DNA of 56,513 bases. Source: CAMDBL01 sp964498125 (GTDB lineage: Bacteria > Pseudomonadota > Alphaproteobacteria > Rhizobiales > Hyphomicrobiaceae). The notes beneath the pieces were generated by a model. That model did not search any database, was not told where the DNA came from, and saw only the letters and a program-made list of their open reading frames with translations. The DNA is taken from NCBI GenBank assembly GCA_964498125.1, contig CAZCGE010000072.1, forward strand, positions 1 to 56,513, written 5' to 3'. The translations under genes and the position numbers were made by a program. This document shows positions 52,057 through 56,513 of the stretch, piece after piece; position 1 is the stretch's first letter; each line of letters begins with the position of its first letter.

Positions 52057-53028
52057 ATGCGCCTGGGCGTGCTGGGACTGACGAGCGCCATCGCACTTGC
52101 CGCGCTGGCCGGCGGGGCCGGGGCGCAGGAGGTGGGGCTGAAGGCGATCGCCGCCTTTGCCGAGCAGACCACCTACACCAAGACGTTCGTCGAGTTCATC
52201 GAGCGCGTCAACGCCGCCGGCAAGGGCGGCATCAAGATCACATTCATCGGCGGGCCCAAGGCGATGCCGCCGTTCGAGGTCGGCAACGCGCTGAAAAGCG
52301 GTGTCGTCGACATCGCCAACGTGACGGGCGCCTTCTACACCAATGTGATGCCGGAAGCCGACGCCTGGAAGCTGACCGAGCGGTCGATGGCGGAGCTGCG
52401 CAAGAATGGCGGCTTCGACTACATGTCCAGCATCTACGTGCAGCGACTGAACGCCATCTTCCTCGCCCGGCATGCCAACAACACGCCGTTCCACCTCTAC
52501 CTGATCAAGCCGATCAGCAAATCGGACCTGACCGGGCTCAAGCTACGCATCACGCCGGTCTACCGCGACTTCTTCTCGGCGCTCGGCGCCACCGTCGTGC
52601 AGATGGCGCCCGGCGAGGTCTATACGGCGCTGGAACGCGGCGTCGTCGACGGCTACGGCTGGCCGATCCACGGCATCTTCGATCTGGGCTGGCAGGAAAA
52701 GACCAAGTATCGCGTCGATCCAGGGTTCTACAACACCGAGGTCAGCGTGCTGATCAACAAGGCGTCGTGGGACAAGCTGAGCGATGCGCAGCGCAAGGTG
52801 TTCACCGATGCCGGCCAGTGGCTCGAGACCGAGGCCACCGATTGGCCCAAGCTCAACGCGGAGGAAGCCCAGCGCCAGAAGGCCGCCGGCATCCAGGCCA
52901 TCACCTTCGCCGGCGCCGAGGGCGAGGCTTACCGCGCCAAGGCCTACGAGGCCGGCTGGGACGGCATCCTCAAGCAGAGCCCCGTGCATGGGCCGAAGTT
53001 GAAGGACTTCTTCTCCAAGGCGAAGTAA
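52057..53028 (+). CDS. TRAP transporter substrate-binding protein (DctP family)
   Basis: 323 residues from ATG 52057 (GGAGGGAGCC upstream). Signal peptide ends near GAGAQ. LKAIAAFAEQTTYTKTFVEFIERVNAAGKG, FEVGNALKSGVVDIANV, DLTGLKLRITPVYRDFFSALGATVVQMAPGEVYTALERGVVDGYGWP are DctP features, with the Arg that binds carboxylates in LRITP. First gene of the TRAP operon. Confidence 0.94.
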   Translation: MRLGVLGLTSAIALAALAGGAGAQEVGLKAIAAFAEQTTYTKTFVEFIERVNAAGKGGIKITFIGGPKAMPPFEVGNALKSGVVDIANVTGAFYTNVMPEADAWKLTERSMAELRKNGGFDYMSSIYVQRLNAIFLARHANNTPFHLYLIKPISKSDLTGLKLRITPVYRDFFSALGATVVQMAPGEVYTALERGVVDGYGWPIHGIFDLGWQEKTKYRVDPGFYNTEVSVLINKASWDKLSDAQRKVFTDAGQWLETEATDWPKLNAEEAQRQKAAGIQAITFAGAEGEAYRAKAYEAGWDGILKQSPVHGPKLKDFFSKAK

Positions 53029-53543
53029 TGGCGCGGCTCTCTGATCTGTTCGGCCGGCTGCTCGATCTGATGATGGGGCTGGCGTGTCTGCTGGTGCTGG
53101 CGATGATGCTGATCATCGTCGGCGACGTCGGCCTGCGGAATATCGGCGCGCGAGGAATTGCCTGGAGCAACGAGGTCTCTGAAGACATTCTTTATCTGCT
53201 GACGCTGCTGGCCGGCCCGTGGCTGCTGCGCCAGGGCCAGCACATCCGCGTCGACATCGCGCTGCGCGCCCTGCCGCCGCGGCTGGCATGGGTTCTGGAA
53301 TGGGTCAGCGACCTGCTCGGCCTCGCCTGCTGCCTCACCTTCGTCTGGTACGGCTGCAAGGTGACGGCGGCGAGCTATTTCGCCGGCGCCGTCAGCATCA
53401 AGACGCTGATCCTGCCGGAATGGTGGCTGCTGGCGCCGCTGCCGGCCGCGTTCGGGCTGTTCGCCATCGAATTCGTCTTCCGCATGCATCGCCTGGCGCT
53501 GGCCGAGCGCTGGCCGCGCACCGAAGCGGTGAGTGCAACGTGA
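53028..53543 (+). CDS. TRAP transporter small permease (DctQ)
   Basis: 171 residues; start overlaps the receptor stop (TAATG). Four membrane helices (LMMGLACLLVLAMMLIIV, ILYLLTLLAGPWLL, LGLACCLTFVWYG, LLAPLPAAFGLFAIEFVF); AWSNEVSEDILYLLT and GQHIRVDIAL are DctQ motifs. Confidence 0.93.
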   Translation: MARLSDLFGRLLDLMMGLACLLVLAMMLIIVGDVGLRNIGARGIAWSNEVSEDILYLLTLLAGPWLLRQGQHIRVDIALRALPPRLAWVLEWVSDLLGLACCLTFVWYGCKVTAASYFAGAVSIKTLILPEWWLLAPLPAAFGLFAIEFVFRMHRLALAERWPRTEAVSAT

Positions 53544-53589
53544 GAGTTGATTGCGACGTAAACCGAGCCATGATCGGGGGGTGCTGAGC

Positions 53590-54903
53590 ATGTCCTGGCA
53601 GATGGCGGCGCTGCTGCTGCTCGGCGGCTCGACGGCGTTCCTGTTCCTCGGCATGCCGGTGGCGCTGTCGTTCATCGCCATCAACATCATCGGCGCCTTT
53701 CTGTTTCTCGGCGGCGAGCCGGGCCTCGCCCAGGTGGTGCGCAACTCCGTCGTCTCGGTGATGAATTTCTCGCTGACGCCAATCCCGCTGTTCATCCTGA
53801 TGGGTGAGGTGCTGTTCCACACCGGCATCGCGCTGAAGGTGATCGAAGGCGTCGAGCGCCTGATCCGTCGCGTGCCCGGCCGTCTTGCGGTGGTCGCCGT
53901 CGTCGCCGGCACGGTGTTTTCGGCCATCTCCGGCTCGACCATTGCCACCACGGCGATGCTCGGCTCACTGATGCTGCCGGTGATGCTGGCGCGCGGCTAT
54001 CACCCGACCATGGCTGCCGGGCCGATCATGGCGATCGGCGCCGTCGACATGCTGATCCCGCCGTCGGCGCTGACGGTGCTGCTCGGCAGTTTATCCGGCA
54101 TCTCGATCTCGAAGCTCTTGATCGGCGGCATCGTGCCGGGCCTGATGCTGTCGGTCGCCTTCGTCGCCTACATCATCGTCCGAGCGAAGTTGACGCCCTC
54201 GCTGGCGCCGCCGACGCCGGTCGAGCATCGCTCGGCGTGGGACAGCTGGAAGCTGCTGCTGCTCTACGTCGTGCCGCTGGTCGGCATCTTCGCCGTCGTC
54301 GTCGGCGCCATGTCGGCGGGGGTCGCAACACCGACGGAATCAGCAGCACTCGGCGCTTTCGCCACTATCGCCATGGCGCTCGCCTACCGCGCCATGACGC
54401 TCGAGGCGCTGATGAAGTCGCTGAAGGGCACGACGGCCATCTCGGGCATGATCCTGTTCATCATCCTCGGCGCCACCACCTTCTCGCAGATCCTGAGCTT
54501 CTCGGGCGCCACCGAGGGGCTGGTCGCGGCGATCCTCGGCCAGGGGCTCTCCGCGCTCGCCGTGGTGGCGCTGATGATGGCGATCCTGATCTTCCTCGGC
54601 ATCTTCGTCGACCAGGTTTCCATGATGCTGATTACGCTGCCGGTGTTCATGCCGATCGTGCAGCGCCTCGGCATCGATCCGATCTGGTTCGGCGTGCTGT
54701 TCCTGATCTGCATGCAGCTTGGCCTGCTGTTGCCGCCACACGGGCTCCTCCTCATGACCATGCGCGGCGTCGCGCCCCCGGAAGTCACGATGGCCGATAT
54801 TTTCCGCTCGGTGGTGCCCTACATCGTCATGAGCATCGTGCTGCTCATCGTACTGCTGCTGGTTCCAGGCATCGCCACCTGGCTGCCGCGCATATTGGTT
54901 TGA
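53590..54903 (+). CDS. TRAP transporter large permease (DctM)
   Basis: 437 residues from ATG 53590. IPLFILMGEVLFHTG, SGSTIATTAMLGSLMLPVM, GPIMAIGAVDMLIPPS and VFMPIVQRLGIDPIWFGVLFLICMQLGLLLPPHGLLLMTMRG are DctM signatures with about 12 membrane segments. It completes the operon; the receptor, small and large subunits are all present, so the system is likely functional for an organic acid. Confidence 0.96.
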   Translation: MSWQMAALLLLGGSTAFLFLGMPVALSFIAINIIGAFLFLGGEPGLAQVVRNSVVSVMNFSLTPIPLFILMGEVLFHTGIALKVIEGVERLIRRVPGRLAVVAVVAGTVFSAISGSTIATTAMLGSLMLPVMLARGYHPTMAAGPIMAIGAVDMLIPPSALTVLLGSLSGISISKLLIGGIVPGLMLSVAFVAYIIVRAKLTPSLAPPTPVEHRSAWDSWKLLLLYVVPLVGIFAVVVGAMSAGVATPTESAALGAFATIAMALAYRAMTLEALMKSLKGTTAISGMILFIILGATTFSQILSFSGATEGLVAAILGQGLSALAVVALMMAILIFLGIFVDQVSMMLITLPVFMPIVQRLGIDPIWFGVLFLICMQLGLLLPPHGLLLMTMRGVAPPEVTMADIFRSVVPYIVMSIVLLIVLLLVPGIATWLPRILV

Positions 54904-55065
54904 GAACACCGGATCGAATCGCTGAACGCCCATCGTCCGGTCGCCATCCGCATGGCCATTCCAGGTCATCCTTGGCCCAAAGCCGTGCGGCTCGGGCCGC
55001 GGCGGGGGTCGCCAGGGTCACGTGCCTGGGCCAACCCTCTCCTCCCGCAGTCTGTCCGCCCGGCC

Positions 55066-55860
55066 TCAATGCTCCTTGCGGATTTGTTGCCAGATGCGGT
55101 CGCGCAATTTGCCGAACACGTCGGTGGCCATCATGTCATAGGTGCGCGGACGCGGCAGATTGATTTGAATGCGGTCGATGATGCGGCCCGGGCGCGCCGA
55201 CATCACCAGCACCTCGTCGGCCAAGTACACCGCCTCGGTCAGGCTGTGGGTGATGAACACCACCGTCTTGGAGGTCTGCGACCAGATGCGCAGCAACTCG
55301 TGGCCCATGGTCATGCGCGTCTGCTCGTCGAGCGCGGCGAACGGCTCGTCCATCAGCAGGACGGGTGGGTCCTGCACCAGGCCGCGGGCGATCGAGACGC
55401 GCTGCTTCATGCCGCCGCTGAGCTCGTGGGGATAGCGGCTGGCGAAGCCGTCGAGGCCGACCAGATTGAGCATGGCGGTGGCGCGGCGGCGGCGCTCGTC
55501 CTTGGCCGCACCTTTCAGCGCCAAAGGGAACTCGATGTTGTCGATCGCCGACAGCCAGGGGAACAGGCTTGCCTCCTGGAACACCACGCCGACGCGATTG
55601 GGATCGGGGTCCAGGATCGGGCGGCCGGCGCACTGAATGCTGCCCGCGCTCGCCCGGCGCAGGCCTGCCATCATCATCAGCAGGGACGTCTTGCCGCAAC
55701 CGGAGGGCCCGACGACGACGACGAAACGCCCTGCCTCCACCCGCATGGAGATGTCGTCGAGCGCCGGCACGTCGCCCTCGCGCCCCGCGTAGACGTGGCT
55801 GAGCCGATCGACGACGATGGCCGCGGTCTCCGCCTGGGCGCGGCTCGCATCCACACTCAT
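55066..55860 (-). CDS. ABC transporter ATP-binding protein (NitT/TauT type)
   Basis: 264 residues; the ATG at 55860 overlaps the permease stop (ATGA). VVVVGPSGCGKTSLLMMMAGL (Walker A), GVVFQEASLFPWLSAIDNI (Q-loop), HELSGGMKQRVSIARGLV (signature), VLLMDEPFAALDEQTR (Walker B) and VVFITHSLTEAVYLADEVL (H-loop) are complete. The Q-loop and the short C-terminus match TauB/SsuB-like proteins. Confidence 0.95.
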   Translation of the reverse strand: MSVDASRAQAETAAIVVDRLSHVYAGREGDVPALDDISMRVEAGRFVVVVGPSGCGKTSLLMMMAGLRRASAGSIQCAGRPILDPDPNRVGVVFQEASLFPWLSAIDNIEFPLALKGAAKDERRRRATAMLNLVGLDGFASRYPHELSGGMKQRVSIARGLVQDPPVLLMDEPFAALDEQTRMTMGHELLRIWSQTSKTVVFITHSLTEAVYLADEVLVMSARPGRIIDRIQINLPRPRTYDMMATDVFGKLRDRIWQQIRKEH

Positions 55861-56513
55861 GGCAACCGCCACGTGCTGCATCTGACCTCCAGCCAACGGA
55901 TCGCTTCATTGAACACAATGGCGGCAATCGCCAGTATGATCACACCGGCGAACAGCTCGCGCAGCATGAAATTCTCGCCCCAGTTGCCGATCATATGGCC
56001 GATGCCGGTGCGCGAGGCGTACATCTCGGCGATCATGACGCCGGTGAAGTTGAAGATCATGGAGATGCGCAGCGTCTCCAGGAGGAACGGCATCATGCTC
56101 GGCACATACACGCGCGTGAGAATCTGCGTGCGCGTTGCGCCATAGGAGCGGGCGACGAGAATATGATCCGCCTTGACCGACTCGACCGCCGCCGCCGCGC
56201 TCATGATGACGACGAAGATGGTCGAGAACGCCGCATAGGCGACCTTTTGTTGGAAGCCGATGCCGAACACGAGGATGAACATCGGCAGGAAGATCGATTT
56301 GGGGATCGAGAAGACGTAGAACAGCATCGGCTTGAAGATGGCGCCGAAGTAGTCGTTCTCCGCGGCCAGAACGCCGATGGCGGCGCCGAGCGGCACGGCG
56401 ATGACGAAGGCCAGGATCACCTCGGCGGCCGTCACGGCGATGGCCTCGTGCACCTGCGGGCGGCCGAGCTGCTGGCCCAGCATGGCCAGCACCTCCGACA
56501 GCGGCGGCAGCAG
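55857..56513 (-). CDS. ABC transporter permease (partial, runs off the right edge)
   Basis: 218 residues are visible; the frame is open to the window edge (LLPPLSEVLAM), so the N-terminus is missing. VPLGAAIGVLAA, then SYGATRTQILTRVYVPSMMPFLLETLRI (the EAA-like loop touching the ATPase) and FNFTGVMIAEMYASRTGIGHMI are NitT/TauT permease features. Its receptor would be outside the window; the one at 13770 is of the matching type but too distant to link. Confidence 0.93.
   Translation of the reverse strand: MLPPLSEVLAMLGQQLGRPQVHEAIAVTAAEVILAFVIAVPLGAAIGVLAAENDYFGAIFKPMLFYVFSIPKSIFLPMFILVFGIGFQQKVAYAAFSTIFVVIMSAAAAVESVKADHILVARSYGATRTQILTRVYVPSMMPFLLETLRISMIFNFTGVMIAEMYASRTGIGHMIGNWGENFMLRELFAGVIILAIAAIVFNEAIRWLEVRCSTWRLP

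Overview
The window is about 56.5 kb of high-GC DNA (roughly 65% by eye) with dense, mostly short-spaced genes. Family content points to an alphaproteobacterium, probably a Hyphomicrobiales- or Rhodospirillales-like soil or water organism: two-subunit-type glyS, UbiK, a DUF721/DciA gene divergent from mutY, an NDUFAF7-type methyltransferase, the carboxynorspermidine route to polyamines, and many Bug-type solute receptors. The assignment is inferred from gene families; no rRNA or other taxonomic marker is present.

Layout. 1-7.7 kb is housekeeping: end of an unknown gene, glyS, rbfA, truB, an orphan FliG-like protein, a hotdog thioesterase, DciA and mutY. 7.9-15.2 kb is accessory: a DNA methyltransferase fused to a nuclease-like domain, an MBL-fold protein with a zinc ribbon, a Bug receptor, an SDR dehydrogenase, a frameshifted MNT-type antitoxin, a PEP-mutase-family enzyme, a NitT/TauT-type receptor and a small zinc-binding protein. 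15.3-20.1 kb holds a TetR regulator, a DUF457 membrane protein, a cation diffusion facilitator, a secreted unknown, a YbjN protein and UbiK. 20.3-24.8 kb is a compact same-strand run: lgt, NDUFAF7-like, ProXp-ala, CnoX-like, LON-domain protein and Trm112, with several start/stop overlaps. 25.1-28.9 kb carries carboxynorspermidine dehydrogenase and decarboxylase, separated by a secreted C2-like protein and a dead Uma2 gene. 29.1-32.3 kb has a carboxymuconolactone decarboxylase and the groES-groEL operon with a CIRCE-like operator. 32.6-37.0 kb has a HerA-like ATPase, an alpha/beta hydrolase, a membrane-anchored unknown and a class II aldolase.

37.2-44.1 kb is a transporter/toxin-antitoxin patchwork: a Phd/PemK-like pair, then two tandem paralogous Bug receptors with a HigBA pair between them, TctB-TctA membrane subunits, a cluster of GGGGTCAGACCC palindromes and a third Bug receptor. 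44.3-50.2 kb has a single-domain response regulator, selB, a low-GC Panacea-type toxin-antitoxin pair bracketed by a 60-bp duplication of the selB 3' end, and transketolase. 50.3-56.5 kb has a two-TM plus beta-rich protein resembling Cap15-type effectors, a methyltransferase, a complete TRAP transporter and a NitT/TauT-type ABC ATPase and permease that runs off the window.

Themes. Uptake of organic acids dominates the accessory genes: four Bug receptors, one TctAB, one TRAP system and NitT/TauT parts. Genetic-conflict genes are the second theme: three intact or near-intact TA pairs, one decayed TA gene, a methyltransferase-nuclease fusion, a dead Uma2 nuclease and a possible orphan nucleotide-sensing effector. 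The best candidates for something new are the Panacea module at selB, the Cap15-like orphan, and the HigB gene that has lost its stop codon.
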